Below are positions 1-8,878 of a stretch of 41,107 nt of DNA, piece by piece. The position numbers and the translations under genes were made by a program. The notes under the pieces were generated by a model. That model searched no databases. It was given only the letters and a program-made list of their open reading frames with translations, and had not been told where the DNA came from. Each line of letters begins with the position of its first letter. Within the stretch, counting starts at the first letter, position 1. The DNA comes from Teichococcus deserti (GTDB lineage Bacteria > Pseudomonadota > Alphaproteobacteria > Acetobacterales > Acetobacteraceae). Location: assembly GCF_001982615.1 (NCBI RefSeq), contig NZ_MLCO01000098.1, forward strand, positions 1 through 41,107. The letters run 5' to 3'.

Positions 1-20
1 GCTTCGAGCCGGTTGATGAC

Positions 21-34
21 GTTTCCATGGAAAC
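21..34. promoter_or_regulatory. Perfect 14-bp palindrome upstream of ppk (possible operator)
   Basis: GTTTCCATGGAAAC is a perfect dyad lying about 50 bases before the ppk start codon, in the only non-coding stretch seen before that gene. Its position suits an operator, but no matching regulator is in the window and chance is not excluded. Confidence 0.3.
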
Positions 35-83
35 TGCCACGAGTCCCTCGCTGTCGGCGCTGCCCTTGCTGTAGTCTGGCGGC

Positions 84-2363
84 ATGGACGCCGCCGACGC
101 CAAGCAGCACGCCCCTGCCGCCGCCCCCCAGCCCGCCGCCGCCTCGACCGAGAGCGCCGCGCCGCAGGCTTCCGCGACTCAGCCCGCCGCCCCTGCGGCG
201 GGGGCGATGGCGCCGAACGCCCCTGAGCGCTTCATCAACCGGGAGCTGTCCTGGCTGGACTTCAACGCGCGGGTGCTGGAGGAGGCGGCCAACGCCCACC
301 ACCCGCTGCTGGAGCGGCTGCGCTTCGTCGCCATCTCCTCCTCCAACCTGGACGAGTTCTACTCGGTGCGCGTCGCCGGGCTGGTCGGGCAGGAGCGGGC
401 GGGCATCACCCCCTCCTCGCCGGACGGGCTGACCCCGGGCCAGCAGCTGTCGGCCATCCATGCCCGCGCCGCGGCGCTGACCGAGGAGCAGCAGTCGAGC
501 TGGCGCGACCTGCGCCGGCTGCTGGGCGAGGCCGGCATCAGCGTCTGCCCGGTCGAGGAGCTGACCGCGGCCGAGCGCGCCTGGCTGGAGACCTGGTTCC
601 TCGACCGCGTCTTCCCGGTGCTGACGCCGCTGGCGGTGGACCCCGCGCATCCCTTCCCCTTCATCAGCAACCTGGCGCTCTGCATGGTGCTGAAGCTGGT
701 GCGCGAGGAGGATGGCGGCACCATGCGCGCCCTGCTGCCGCTGCCCAGCCAGATCGACCGCTTCATCCGCCTGCCGCCGGCCGAGGACGCGCCGCAGATC
801 ACCCCCGGCACCGGCCCGATCCGCTTCGTGCTGCTGGAGGACCTGATCACCCTCTGCCTGCCGCGGCTGTTCCCCGGCTACATCAATGTCGAGCAGGGCC
901 TGTTCCGCCTCATCCGCGACACCGACGTCGAGTTCGAGGAAGAGGCCGAGGACCTGGTGCGCGCCTATGAGAGCGCGCTGAAGCGCCGCCGCCGCGGCCG
1001 CGCCATCCAGCTGACCGTCGACGCGCGCATGGCGCCCGACCTGGTCGATTTCGTGGTGGAAGAGCTCGACGCGCCGCGGGCGGAGATCTTCGTGGCGGAC
1101 GGGCTGCTCGGCATGGCCGACCTGAAGCAGCTGATCGTCGACGACCGTCCCGACCTGCTGTTCACGCCCTACACGCCCCGCTTCCCGGAGCGGATCCTGG
1201 ATTTCGGCGGCGACTGCTTCGCCGCCATCCGCGCCAAGGACATCCTGGTCCACCACCCCTACGAGTCCTTCGACGTGGTGGTGCAGTTCCTGCGCCAGGC
1301 GGCGCGCGATCCCAGCGTGGTGGCGATCAAGCAGACGCTGTACCGCACCTCGCGCGACAGCCCGATCGCCCGCGCCCTGATCGAGGCCGCCGAGCTCGGC
1401 AAGTCGGTCACCGCCATGGTCGAGCTGAAGGCCCGCTTCGACGAGGAGCGCAACATCGCGCTGGCCCGCGAGCTGGAAGCCGCCGGCGTGCAGGTGGTCT
1501 ACGGCTTCGTCGACCTGAAGACCCACGCCAAGATGTCGCTGGTGGTGCGGCGCGAGAGCGGCTCGCTGCGCTCCTACGCGCATTTCGGCACCGGCAACTA
1601 CCACCCGATCACCGCGCGCATCTACACCGACCTCAGCTTCTTCACCGCCGATCCGGCGCTGACCCGCGACGCGCAGAAGCTGTTCAACTACATGACCGGC
1701 TATGCCCGGCCGGAGACCATGGAGCGGCTGGCCTTCTCGCCGCTGACCATCCGGCCTGCCATCCTCGGCCTGATCGAGCAGGAGATCGCCTTCGCCGCCG
1801 AGGGCAAGTCGGCCGGCATCTGGCTGAAGATGAACTCCCTGGTCGACGAGCAGCTGATCGACGCGCTCTACCGCGCCAGCGAGGCGGGGGTGAAGGTCAA
1901 CTGCGTCATCCGCGGCATCTGCCGGCTGCGCCCGGGCGTGCCCGGCCTGTCGAGCAACATCCGGGTGAAGTCGATCGTCGGCCGCTTCCTGGAACACTCC
2001 CGCGTGCTGGTCTTCGGCAACGGCCACCGCCTGCCGTCGCGCCGCGCCCGGGTCTATATCAGCAGCGCCGACTGGATGGCGCGCAACATGGACTGGCGCG
2101 TCGAGACCATGGTGCCGGTCGAGAACCCGACGGTGCATGCGCAGATCCTCGACCAGATCATGGCGGTGAACCTGAAGGACACCGCGCAGTCCTGGCAGCT
2201 GCAGTCCGACGGCACCTGGCGCCGCCTGCCGCCCGGCGCGCATCCGGTCTCGGCCCATGAATATTTCATGACAAATCCCTCCCTGTCGGGCCGCGGCAGC
2301 GCGCTGCAGCACGTCACCGCCCGCACCGCGCGGCGCCGCCAGGACCGGGTCACCCAGGATTGA
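84..2363 (+). CDS. ppk: Polyphosphate kinase (PPK1)
   Basis: This enzyme reversibly moves the terminal phosphate of ATP onto long-chain polyphosphate. At 759 residues it is slightly longer than most PPK1 proteins because of a Pro/Ala-rich, low-complexity N-terminus of about 45 residues. The conserved core begins at [21 protein letters not shown]. The two histidines expected in PPK1 are visible: His481 in KTHAKMS, the phosphorylated residue of the family, and His638 in FLEHSRV. The GTGNYH motif and the [12 protein letters not shown] stretch follow the first. An alternative start at ATG 207 (MAPNAPERF) would remove the low-complexity leader; no strong ribosome site separates the two. An exopolyphosphatase-family gene follows on the same strand, a common pairing. 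Confidence 0.96.
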   Translation: MDAADAKQHAPAAAPQPAAASTESAAPQASATQPAAPAAGAMAPNAPERFINRELSWLDFNARVLEEAANAHHPLLERLRFVAISSSNLDEFYSVRVAGLVGQERAGITPSSPDGLTPGQQLSAIHARAAALTEEQQSSWRDLRRLLGEAGISVCPVEELTAAERAWLETWFLDRVFPVLTPLAVDPAHPFPFISNLALCMVLKLVREEDGGTMRALLPLPSQIDRFIRLPPAEDAPQITPGTGPIRFVLLEDLITLCLPRLFPGYINVEQGLFRLIRDTDVEFEEEAEDLVRAYESALKRRRRGRAIQLTVDARMAPDLVDFVVEELDAPRAEIFVADGLLGMADLKQLIVDDRPDLLFTPYTPRFPERILDFGGDCFAAIRAKDILVHHPYESFDVVVQFLRQAARDPSVVAIKQTLYRTSRDSPIARALIEAAELGKSVTAMVELKARFDEERNIALARELEAAGVQVVYGFVDLKTHAKMSLVVRRESGSLRSYAHFGTGNYHPITARIYTDLSFFTADPALTRDAQKLFNYMTGYARPETMERLAFSPLTIRPAILGLIEQEIAFAAEGKSAGIWLKMNSLVDEQLIDALYRASEAGVKVNCVIRGICRLRPGVPGLSSNIRVKSIVGRFLEHSRVLVFGNGHRLPSRRARVYISSADWMARNMDWRVETMVPVENPTVHAQILDQIMAVNLKDTAQSWQLQSDGTWRRLPPGAHPVSAHEYFMTNPSLSGRGSALQHVTARTARRRQDRVTQD

Positions 2364-2371
2364 AGCCGCTG

Positions 2372-2408
2372 CGGCCATGGGATTTCCGATCGGTTCTCCC
2401 CATGGCCG
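2372..2408 (+). terminator. Hairpin after ppk
   Basis: A perfect 10-bp stem (CGGCCATGGG / CCCATGGCCG) with a 17-base loop starts 9 bases after the ppk stop and is followed by a T/C-rich stretch (TAGATCTTTCTCCC). It is a plausible weak intrinsic terminator, meaning the next gene may have its own promoter in the remaining 150 bases. Confidence 0.5.
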
Positions 2409-2557
2409 TAGATCTTTCTCCCTGATTTCATCGTGAAGCGGCCGTCAGCTGACCTGCCGCGCCCGCATCGCCGCGCCGCCGCGCTGGGGTCGGAACTCGG
2501 CGCGAGCGGTGCTAAGGGGGCGCTCGACCTGCCCATGCCCGCCGAGGAACTCCCTGC

Positions 2558-4087
2558 TTGGACCGTCCTGACAGCCCCGCCGTCGCCGATGCCCCTGCCG
2601 AACGGGGCGCCATGCCCCGGCGGGCGGGGATCGTCGATCTCGGTTCCAACTCGGTCCGACTGGTCGTCTACGAGGGGCGCGGCCGCAATCCGCTGGCCAT
2701 CTTCAACGAGAAGGCGGTGCTCGGCCTCGGCCGCGGCCTGCAGACCACCGGCCGGCTGAACGAGGAGGCGGTGCCGCAGGCGCTGACCGTGCTCGAGCGC
2801 TACCACGCCGTCGCCCGCGCCATGGACGCCGCCCCCCTGGAAGTCCTGGCCACCGCCGCCGTGCGCGACGCCGAGAACGGCCCGGCCTTCGCCGCGGCGC
2901 TGGCCGAGCGCATGCCGGGCGTGCCGATCCGCATCCTCGACGGCGACGAGGAAGCCGCCTTCTCCGCCGACGGCGTGCTGCTGGGCTTCCCCCAGGCCGA
3001 CGGCATCCTGGGCGACCTGGGCGGCGGCTCGCTGGAGCTGGTCGAGCTGACCCAGGGCCGCGCCGGCGCCAGCGCCTCGCTGCAGATCGGCGCCATCCGC
3101 CTGGCCGACCGCGCCAACAACGACATCGGCCGCGCCCGCGGCATCGCCGAGCAGGAGCTGGGCAAGCTGCCCTGGCTGGCGCATGGCAAGGACCGCGATC
3201 TGTATCTGGTCGGCGGCGCCTGGCGCGCGCTGGCCAAGATCCACATCGCCCAGACCGCCTATCCGCTGTCGATCGTCCACCACTATGTCCTGCGCCGGGA
3301 AGAGGCCCGCGACCTCTGCGGCGTGGTGATGGCCGCGACCCGCCGCACGCTGGAGCGCCTGCCCGGCGCGCCGTCGAAGCGGCTGCAGGACCTGCCCTTC
3401 GCCGCGGCCGTGCTGCGCCGCCTGCTGCGCGCCACCGGCGCCCGCCGCGTGGTCTTCAGCGCCAATGGCCTCCGCGAGGGCTGGTATGCCCGCCTGCTGA
3501 CCCCCGAGGTCCGCCGCGAGGACCCACTGCTGGCCGCCGGCCGCGAGATGGCCGGCCGCTACGGCCGCGACAACGCGCTGCCCGAGGCGCTGTCGGCCTG
3601 GACCGCGCCGCTCTTCCCGAACGAGGCCCCGGCTGCCCAGGCGCTGCGCCAGGCCGCCTGCTGGCTGTCCGACATCGGCAGCCATGACCACCCCGACTAC
3701 CGGGCCGAGCAGTCCTTCCTGCGCGTGCTGCGCCAACCCGGCATCGGCCTGGACCACCACGAGCGCGCCTTCCTGGCGCTTGCCGTGGCGCTGCGCTACG
3801 AGCCCGAGCTCGACGCGCCCTGGCTGGCCGCGGCCCGCGTGCTGCTGGACGCGCCGGCGCTGCGCCGCGCCGAAGTGGTCGGCGCCGCGCTCCGCCTGGC
3901 CTATACCCTGTCCGGCGGCACGCCCGAGCTGCTGCGCAGCACCACCCTGGTCATGCAGCAGGACCGCCTGGTGCTGCGCCTGGTCGAAGGCGGCGGCACC
4001 TTCGCCGGCGACAGCGTGCAACGCCGCGTCGAAGCGCTGGCCGCGACGCTGGGTCTTCTCGCCGTGGTGGAAATCGAAGCGGGCTGA
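2558..4087 (+). CDS. ppx: Ppx/GppA-family exopolyphosphatase
   Basis: Predicted to hydrolyse terminal phosphates from polyphosphate (Ppx) or pppGpp (GppA); sequence reading alone does not separate these. The ASKHA-type phosphate-binding segment GIVDLGSNSVRLVVYEG lies at the N-terminus, the second conserved glycine-rich loop GILGDLGGGSLELVEL at about residues 149-164, and the C-terminal half resembles the helical HD-like domain of long Ppx proteins. The TTG start at 2558 has a good ribosome site (GAGGAA, about 9 bases upstream). ATG 2612, giving MPRRAGIVDLGS, is the main alternative and is closer to the usual family N-terminus. Its placement after ppk favours a role in polyphosphate turnover. 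Confidence 0.9.
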   Translation: MDRPDSPAVADAPAERGAMPRRAGIVDLGSNSVRLVVYEGRGRNPLAIFNEKAVLGLGRGLQTTGRLNEEAVPQALTVLERYHAVARAMDAAPLEVLATAAVRDAENGPAFAAALAERMPGVPIRILDGDEEAAFSADGVLLGFPQADGILGDLGGGSLELVELTQGRAGASASLQIGAIRLADRANNDIGRARGIAEQELGKLPWLAHGKDRDLYLVGGAWRALAKIHIAQTAYPLSIVHHYVLRREEARDLCGVVMAATRRTLERLPGAPSKRLQDLPFAAAVLRRLLRATGARRVVFSANGLREGWYARLLTPEVRREDPLLAAGREMAGRYGRDNALPEALSAWTAPLFPNEAPAAQALRQAACWLSDIGSHDHPDYRAEQSFLRVLRQPGIGLDHHERAFLALAVALRYEPELDAPWLAAARVLLDAPALRRAEVVGAALRLAYTLSGGTPELLRSTTLVMQQDRLVLRLVEGGGTFAGDSVQRRVEALAATLGLLAVVEIEAG

Positions 4088-4371
4088 AGCGAAGGGTTTG
4101 GCAGGCTGGGGGAATGAATTCTCCCCGCAAACCTACAGGTTTGCGCCCATCTTTTTTCTGATCACCGGCCTATGCGAGACCAGCGCCTCGCCTGCACCCG
4201 CACCAGGGCATCACGGCGGGACGCCGATTTCATACAAAAACAGCGCGACCTCGAAGGTCGCGCTGCTGCCGGGCCGTTTCGCCCGTGGTCGCCACGTGGA
4301 CATGGCAATCTGACAGAAAAAAGAAGGGGTGCAGGGGAATTCATTCCCCCGGCCTGCCTCTGTCTTCTCTG
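4086..4371. repeat. Intergenic repeat, full copy 1
   Basis: This segment fills the gap between the convergent ppx and rnd genes. It matches the segment at 8592-8864 in reverse orientation. Both ends carry imperfect inverted repeats: a purine-rich outer stretch (GAAGCGAAGG-like), a hairpin near GGGGAATGAATTC, and a CCCATCTTTTTTCTG-like tail. Inside lie a conserved hairpin (4241-4265), a 26-base block identical to the other copy (4200-4225) and a conserved TGTCCACGTG-like motif. The left end additionally holds the palindrome GCAAACCTACAGGTTTGC (4127-4144), a near-copy of one at 31819-31836. There is no transposase. Short reading frames through it show no coding signs. Confidence 0.85.
4236..4265 (-). 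terminator. Central intrinsic-terminator-like hairpin of repeat copy 1
   Basis: Read on the minus strand, CAGCGCGACC and GGTCGCGCTG form a perfect 10-bp stem with a 5-base loop, directly followed by TTTTT. The same stem with a T7 run is found in repeat copy 2. It would stop transcription arriving from rnd, or end a short RNA made from the repeat. Confidence 0.65.
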
Positions 4372-4379
4372 TCCGACTC

Positions 4380-5573
4380 TCAGCTTTCGATCAGCTTCAC
4401 TTTCCGCCCTTCGACTCCGAGGGCGAGCTTCCCCCCCTTCAGAGACAAGGCGGCCTGACCGAACACCTGCCGCCGCCAGCCGTGCAGGGCCGGGACCTGG
4501 GGTTCGTTCTCGGTGGCCAGGCGTTCCAGCTCGTCGCTGCTGGCAATCAGCCGCGGGGCGACGTGGTGTTCCTCGGCCTTGGCGGCCAGCAGCACCTTCA
4601 GCAGCGCGATCAGCGCCGGCGAGGCGGGCGGGCCCTGGCGGCTTTCCTTCGGCGCCTCGGGCAGGGCAGCCTCGGGCAGCTCCTTGGCCGAGGCCAGGGC
4701 GGCGAGCAGCCCGGCGCCGGTCTTGCCGTCGGCGAAGCCCTTGCTGATGCCGCGGGCGCGGGACAGGTCGTTGGCGGTCGTCGGGCCGGTCGCGGCGATC
4801 TCCATCAGCGTCTCGTCGCGGACCAGGCGCTGGCGGGGGATGTTGACGCGCTGCGCCTCGCGCTCGCGCCAGGCGGCGATGGCGCGGACCGCGGCCAGGA
4901 AGCGGCGGTTGCTGGAGCGCGGCTTCAGGCGTTCCCAGGCCGTCTCCGGGTCCTGGCGGTAGGTCGCCGGGTCGGTCAGCTCGGCCATCTCCTCGGCCAC
5001 CCAGGACAGCCGGCCGTCCTCGGTCAGGCGGTCGACGAGCGCCGCGTAGACGCGGCGCAGGTGGGTGACGTCGGCGGCGGCGTAGTTGATCTGGGCTGCC
5101 GAGAGCGGCCGCGCCGCCCAGTCGGAGAAGCGGTGCGCCTTGTCGATCGAGGCATTGGCCAGGCCGCGCACCAGGCTGTCATAGCTGGCCTGGTCGCCGA
5201 AGCCGGCCACCATGGCGGCGATCTGCGTGTCGAACAGCGGCTTGGGGGGCGCGCCGAAGCGCAGGATGCAGATTTCCACGTCCTGGCGGGCGGCGTGGAA
5301 CACTTTCGTGACCGCCGTGTCGGCCAGCAGCTCGCCCAGCGGCGCCAGGTCCAGCCCTTCGGCCAGGGCGTCGATGACGGCCACCTCGTGCTCGCCGGCG
5401 AGCTGCACGACGCAGAGCTCGGGCCAGTAGGTCCTCTCCCGCATGAATTCAGTGTCGACCGTGACGAAGGCTTCCGTGCGCAGCCGCGCACAGAGCTCTG
5501 AAAGCGCCTCGGTGGTGGTGATCAGGACGGGGTCGGGGTCCTGGGCCTGGTTGCGTCGGCTCATGGCACTCAT
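4380..5573 (-). CDS. rnd: Ribonuclease D
   Basis: A 3'-5' exoribonuclease that trims tRNA and other stable RNA 3' ends in the cytoplasm. The DEDD exonuclease signature is complete: [10 protein letters not shown] (Exo I), [11 protein letters not shown] (Exo II) and [13 protein letters not shown] (Exo III). A C-terminal HRDC-like helical region follows ([14 protein letters not shown] onward). ATG 5573 gives 397 residues; ATG 5564, three codons in, is equally possible. The frame stays open upstream to 5726, but that part reads as non-conserved Arg/Pro-rich sequence over the promoter region. It is divergent from aspS and convergent with ppx across repeat copy 1. Confidence 0.93.
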   Translation of the reverse strand: MSAMSRRNQAQDPDPVLITTTEALSELCARLRTEAFVTVDTEFMRERTYWPELCVVQLAGEHEVAVIDALAEGLDLAPLGELLADTAVTKVFHAARQDVEICILRFGAPPKPLFDTQIAAMVAGFGDQASYDSLVRGLANASIDKAHRFSDWAARPLSAAQINYAAADVTHLRRVYAALVDRLTEDGRLSWVAEEMAELTDPATYRQDPETAWERLKPRSSNRRFLAAVRAIAAWREREAQRVNIPRQRLVRDETLMEIAATGPTTANDLSRARGISKGFADGKTGAGLLAALASAKELPEAALPEAPKESRQGPPASPALIALLKVLLAAKAEEHHVAPRLIASSDELERLATENEPQVPALHGWRRQVFGQAALSLKGGKLALGVEGRKVKLIES

Positions 5574-5730
5574 GCTTCTAGCGAAGCTCCGCCATCCCGC
5601 AAAGTCCAGGGGGCGGAAGCAAAGCGGTGAAGCGTCGCGAAAGCGGCCGATCGGGGCTTGCGAAGGGCGGGGCAGGAGGGTTTCCTGGGCGTCTCGCGGG
5701 GGCCGCGGCGCCTGCCGGGCATGCAATCCC

Positions 5731-5759
5731 TTGACAGGGGGCCGCCCGCCGCCCCTTCT
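5731..5759 (+). promoter_or_regulatory. Candidate aspS promoter (-35 TTGACA)
   Basis: A perfect TTGACA sits at 5731-5736, 60 bases before the aspS ATG, inside the 223-bp divergent gap with rnd. At 17 bases spacing the -10 region is GC-rich (CCTTCT), so only the -35 element is convincing. Confidence 0.4.
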
Positions 5760-5796
5760 GCCCCCCTTTCCGTCCGAGCCTCGGGGTTTTCGATCG

Positions 5797-7599
5797 ATGC
5801 ACGCCTACCGCACCCATACCTGCGGCGCGCTGCGCGCCAGCGATGCGGGTCAGACCGCCCGCCTCTCCGGCTGGGTGCACCGCAAGCGCGACCATGGCGG
5901 CCTGCTGTTCATCGACCTGCGCGACCATTACGGCCTGACGCAGTGCGTGCTGCCGGCCGGCACCGCCGTCTTCGACCAGGCCGAGGCGATCCGCCCCGAG
6001 AGCGTGATCACGGTGACCGGCCAGGTCGTCGCGCGCGAGGGCGCGACGGTCAACGACAAGCTGCCGACCGGCGCCATCGAGCTGCGCGTCGCCGAGCTGT
6101 CGGTGCAGTCCCATGCCGAGGTGCTGCCGATCCAGGTCGCCGGCGACCAGGAGTTCCCGGAAGACCTGCGCCTGCGCTACCGCTTCCTCGATCTCCGCCG
6201 CGAGAAGCAGCACCGCAACATGCTGCTGCGCGCCGGCGTCATCGCCTCGATCCGCCGCCGCATGATCGAGCAGGGCTTCGTCGAATACCAGACGCCGATC
6301 CTGACGGCCTCCTCGCCGGAGGGCGCGCGCGACTTCCTGGTGCCGTCGCGCAACCACCCGGGCACCTTCTACGCCCTGCCGCAGGCGCCGCAGCAGTTTA
6401 AGCAGCTGGCGATGGTGGCGGGCTTCGACCGCTACTTCCAGATCGCCCCCTGCTTCCGCGACGAGGCGAGCCGCGCCGACCGCAGCCCGGGCGAGTTCTA
6501 CCAGCTCGACTTCGAGATGAGCTTCGTCACCCAGGAAGACGTCTTCGCCGCCATCGAGCCGGTGATGGAGGGCATCTTCGTCGAGTTCGGCAACGGCCGT
6601 AAGGTCACCCCGGCGCCGTTCCCGCGCATCCCCTACGACACGGCGATGCTGGACTACGGCTCGGACAAGCCGGACCTGCGCAACCCGCTGAAGATCACCG
6701 ACGTCACCGAGAGCTACCGCGATTCGGGCTTCGGCCTGTTCAACAAGGTGGTCGCCGGCGGCGGCATCGTCCGCGCCATCCCGGCCCCGGGCGCCGCCGA
6801 CAAGCCTAGAGGCTTCTTCGACAAGCTGAACGAATGGGCCCGCGCCGAGGGCGCCGGCGGCCTGGGCTACATCCAGTTTGCCGCCGAAGGCCCCAAGGGC
6901 CCGATCGCCAAGAACCTGGAGGCCGAGCGCGTCGAGGCGATCCGCGTCGCCTGCGGCTTGCAGACCGGCGACGCCGTCTTCTTCGCCGCCGGCAAGAAGG
7001 ACGAGACCCCCAAGTTTGCCGGCAAGGTGCGCACGCGCTTGGGCGAGGAGCTCGGCCTGATCACGCAGGACGAGTTCCGCTTCTGCTGGATCGTCGACTT
7101 CCCGATGTACGAGCTGAACGAGGAGACCGGCCAGGTCGACTTCAGCCACAACCCGTTCAGCATGCCGCAGGGCGGGCTGGAGGCGCTGAACTCGATGAAC
7201 CCGCTCGACATCAAGGCGTTCCAGTACGACATCGTCTGCAACGGCATCGAACTGTCCTCGGGCGCCATCCGCAACCACCGCCCGGACATCATGATCCGTG
7301 CCTTCGAGATCGCCGGCTACACCGAGCAGACGGTCGAGGAGCGCTTCGGCGGCATGCTGAACGCCTTCCGCTACGGCGCGCCGCCGCATGGCGGCTCGGC
7401 CCCGGGCATCGACCGCATGGTCATGCTGCTGGCCGACGAGCCGAACATCCGCGAGGTCATCCTGTTCCCGCTGAACCAGCAGGGCCAGGACCTGATGATG
7501 GGCGCCCCCGCGGCCGTGGACCATGCCCGGCTTAAAGAACTCTCCATCAAGCTCGATCTGCCCCCGGCCAAGGGTGCGGCCGGGCCCAAGGCTTCCTAA
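5797..7599 (+). CDS. aspS: Aspartate-tRNA ligase, probably non-discriminating
   Basis: Charges tRNA-Asp with aspartate. The 600 residues show the bacterial AspRS layout: N-terminal OB-fold anticodon-binding domain (residues about 1-105), class II catalytic core with motif 2 ([17 protein letters not shown]) and motif 3 ([10 protein letters not shown]), and a GAD insertion between them. The start at ATG 5797 gives the usual N-terminus [10 protein letters not shown]. The anticodon-binding loop reads RKRDHGG; the His (residue 33) matches the His linked to relaxed anticodon recognition in non-discriminating AspRS such as that of Pseudomonas aeruginosa. If so, the enzyme also makes Asp-tRNA-Asn for GatCAB. 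That part is inference. Confidence 0.97.
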   Translation: MHAYRTHTCGALRASDAGQTARLSGWVHRKRDHGGLLFIDLRDHYGLTQCVLPAGTAVFDQAEAIRPESVITVTGQVVAREGATVNDKLPTGAIELRVAELSVQSHAEVLPIQVAGDQEFPEDLRLRYRFLDLRREKQHRNMLLRAGVIASIRRRMIEQGFVEYQTPILTASSPEGARDFLVPSRNHPGTFYALPQAPQQFKQLAMVAGFDRYFQIAPCFRDEASRADRSPGEFYQLDFEMSFVTQEDVFAAIEPVMEGIFVEFGNGRKVTPAPFPRIPYDTAMLDYGSDKPDLRNPLKITDVTESYRDSGFGLFNKVVAGGGIVRAIPAPGAADKPRGFFDKLNEWARAEGAGGLGYIQFAAEGPKGPIAKNLEAERVEAIRVACGLQTGDAVFFAAGKKDETPKFAGKVRTRLGEELGLITQDEFRFCWIVDFPMYELNEETGQVDFSHNPFSMPQGGLEALNSMNPLDIKAFQYDIVCNGIELSSGAIRNHRPDIMIRAFEIAGYTEQTVEERFGGMLNAFRYGAPPHGGSAPGIDRMVMLLADEPNIREVILFPLNQQGQDLMMGAPAAVDHARLKELSIKLDLPPAKGAAGPKAS

Positions 7600-7615
7600 C
7601 TAAGGAAGGCCATCA

Positions 7616-7639
7616 GCCCGGGGGGACATCCCCCCGGGC
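7616..7639. other. GC-only hairpin between aspS and eipB
   Basis: GCCCGGGGGG and CCCCCCGGGC form a perfect 10-bp stem with an ACAT loop, 17 bases after the aspS stop. No T-run follows; instead the ribosome site of the next gene (GAAGGAG) begins about 6 bases downstream. It could end or attenuate aspS transcription, or affect eipB mRNA stability or translation. Confidence 0.5.
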
Positions 7640-7658
7640 GCTCGAGAAGGAGTATGAC

Positions 7659-8579
7659 ATGCGGCTGCGCGATACCCTGGCCGGATTCCACGCCCTTCCC
7701 GCCGCGGCGCTGCTGGCGCTGGGTCTGGCAGCCGCGGGGCCGGCCTCGGCCCAGCAGCCCGCCGCGCCTGCCGCCCCGGCGGCTCCGGCTCCCGCCGCCG
7801 GCGCGCCGCATGCCGTCCTTCCCGGCACCGAGGCCATGGCGCCGCACCGCGCCGCCTATCGCCTGCGCCTCGACCGCGTGCGCCAGGGCAGCGACGTGGT
7901 CCAGGCCGGCGGCGCCATGCTGTTCGAGGTGCTCGACGCCTGCGACGGCTGGGCCACCCGCCAGCGGCTGCAGCTGACCGTGGTCAACCGCTCCGGCGAC
8001 CAGGTCGAGACCAGCTCCGACTATTCCACCTGGGAGAGCAAGGACGGCCGCCGGCTGCGCTTCTCGCTGACCCAGACGGCGCAGGGCGCGGTGACCCAGC
8101 GGATCAGCGGCGAGGCCGAACTGGCCGGCGCCGAGCCGGGTGCCGAAGGCGGCACCGTCCGCTATGAGCAGCCCTCGGCGCAGCAGGTCACCCTGCCGCG
8201 CGGCACGCTGCTGCCGATGATGCACACCATCCGCGCCCTGGCCCTGGCCAAGGCGGGCCAGCAGCGCATGCTGAACGCGCCGCTGTTCGACGGCACCAGC
8301 GAGGACGGCGCGCAGGACAGCACGACCCTGCTGTCGCCCTGGACCGAGGCCCAGGCGCAGCCGCGCTTCCCCCTGCTGAGCCAGCAGGCCAGCGCGCGGA
8401 TGCGCATCGCCTTCTTCGGCAAGGAATCGGCCGCCGCCGCCGGGGCCAGCGCGCCGGAATACGAGGTGGGCCTGCGCTACTTCGCCAACGGCGTCGCCGA
8501 CGAGATGAAGATGGACTTCGGCGACTTCGCGGTCGACGGGCTGATGCAGAGCCTCGAGGCTGTGCCGGCGGCTTGCTGA
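7659..8579 (+). CDS. eipB: EipB-type (DUF1849) periplasmic envelope-integrity protein
   Basis: The protein has a signal peptide (MRLRD, hydrophobic ALLALGLAAAGPASAQ, cleavage near residue 31) and then a Pro/Ala linker. The mature region carries the EipB-family pattern: APHRAAYRLRLD at the start, EVLDACDGWATRQRLQL, and DYSTWESKDGRRLRFSL. EipB of Brucella is a periplasmic beta-spiral protein needed for envelope integrity. Only two cysteines are seen in the mature part, one in DACDGW and one as the last residue, matching the conserved disulfide of that family. ATG 7659 has a strong ribosome site (GAAGGAG). It may be co-transcribed with aspS despite the hairpin between them. Confidence 0.85.
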   Translation: MRLRDTLAGFHALPAAALLALGLAAAGPASAQQPAAPAAPAAPAPAAGAPHAVLPGTEAMAPHRAAYRLRLDRVRQGSDVVQAGGAMLFEVLDACDGWATRQRLQLTVVNRSGDQVETSSDYSTWESKDGRRLRFSLTQTAQGAVTQRISGEAELAGAEPGAEGGTVRYEQPSAQQVTLPRGTLLPMMHTIRALALAKAGQQRMLNAPLFDGTSEDGAQDSTTLLSPWTEAQAQPRFPLLSQQASARMRIAFFGKESAAAAGASAPEYEVGLRYFANGVADEMKMDFGDFAVDGLMQSLEAVPAAC

Positions 8580-8591
8580 AGAGAAGCGTCT

Positions 8592-8864
8592 GAAGCGAAG
8601 GCAGAGGGCAGGCCAGGGGAATGAATTCCCCTGGACCCCATCTTTTTTCTTTCAGACTGCCGTGTCCACGTGACGACAGTACGTGAAACGGCTAATGCGC
8701 AGCGCGACCTTTGTGGTCGCGCTGTTTTTTTCGTATACGGCGTCCCGCCGTGATGCCCTGGTGCCGCTGCCGGCCAAGGCGCTGGCCTGTCTACGGCCGG
8801 TGAACAGAAAGAAGATGGGGGTCTGGGGGAATTCATTCCCCCAGCCTTCGCCCTGCCTTCTCTG
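8592..8864. repeat. Intergenic repeat, full copy 2
   Basis: This copy fills the gap between the convergent eipB and asparaginase genes and is inverted relative to copy 1 (4086-4371). Its end hairpins are perfect: 10-bp arms at 8613-8634 and at 8823-8844, each centred on GGGGAATGAATTCCCC-like sequence. The segment next to each hairpin (CCCCATCTTTTTTCT on the left, AGAAAGAAGATGGGG on the right) is also inverted. Between the ends are TGTCCACGTG, the central terminator hairpin (8700-8731) and the 26-base block identical to copy 1 (8739-8764). It lacks the extra GCAAACCT palindrome of copy 1. No transposase and no believable coding. Confidence 0.85.
8700..8731 (+). terminator. Central intrinsic terminator of repeat copy 2
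   Basis: A 10-bp perfect stem (CAGCGCGACC / GGTCGCGCTG, loop TTTGT) is followed at once by seven T residues. This is the best intrinsic terminator in the window. It points away from eipB, so it would stop eipB read-through or end a small repeat-derived RNA. Confidence 0.8.
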
Positions 8865-8878
8865 AGAAAGCCTGATCT

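Noticed and set aside
5578-7524. Long minus-strand open frame opposite aspS
   Set aside because: It is the GC-rich antisense shadow of aspS, with Asp/Ala/Gly/Arg/Val-dominated composition and no family motifs. The same holds for long frames opposite ppx (2054-4021), MATE/MFS (9775-12237), the dehydratase (16521-18710), urtB (31656-33431) and the kinase (27354-29060 and 29103-30389).
7616-7639. Riboswitch or attenuator controlling eipB
   Set aside because: Only one simple GC hairpin is present, with no alternative pairing, leader peptide or recognised aptamer; it is listed as an unexplained hairpin instead.
4086-8864. The repeat pair as ends of a composite transposon
   Set aside because: The interval holds housekeeping genes (rnd, aspS) and eipB, no transposase, and each copy sits neatly at a convergent gene end. 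Two independent repeat copies are the simpler reading.
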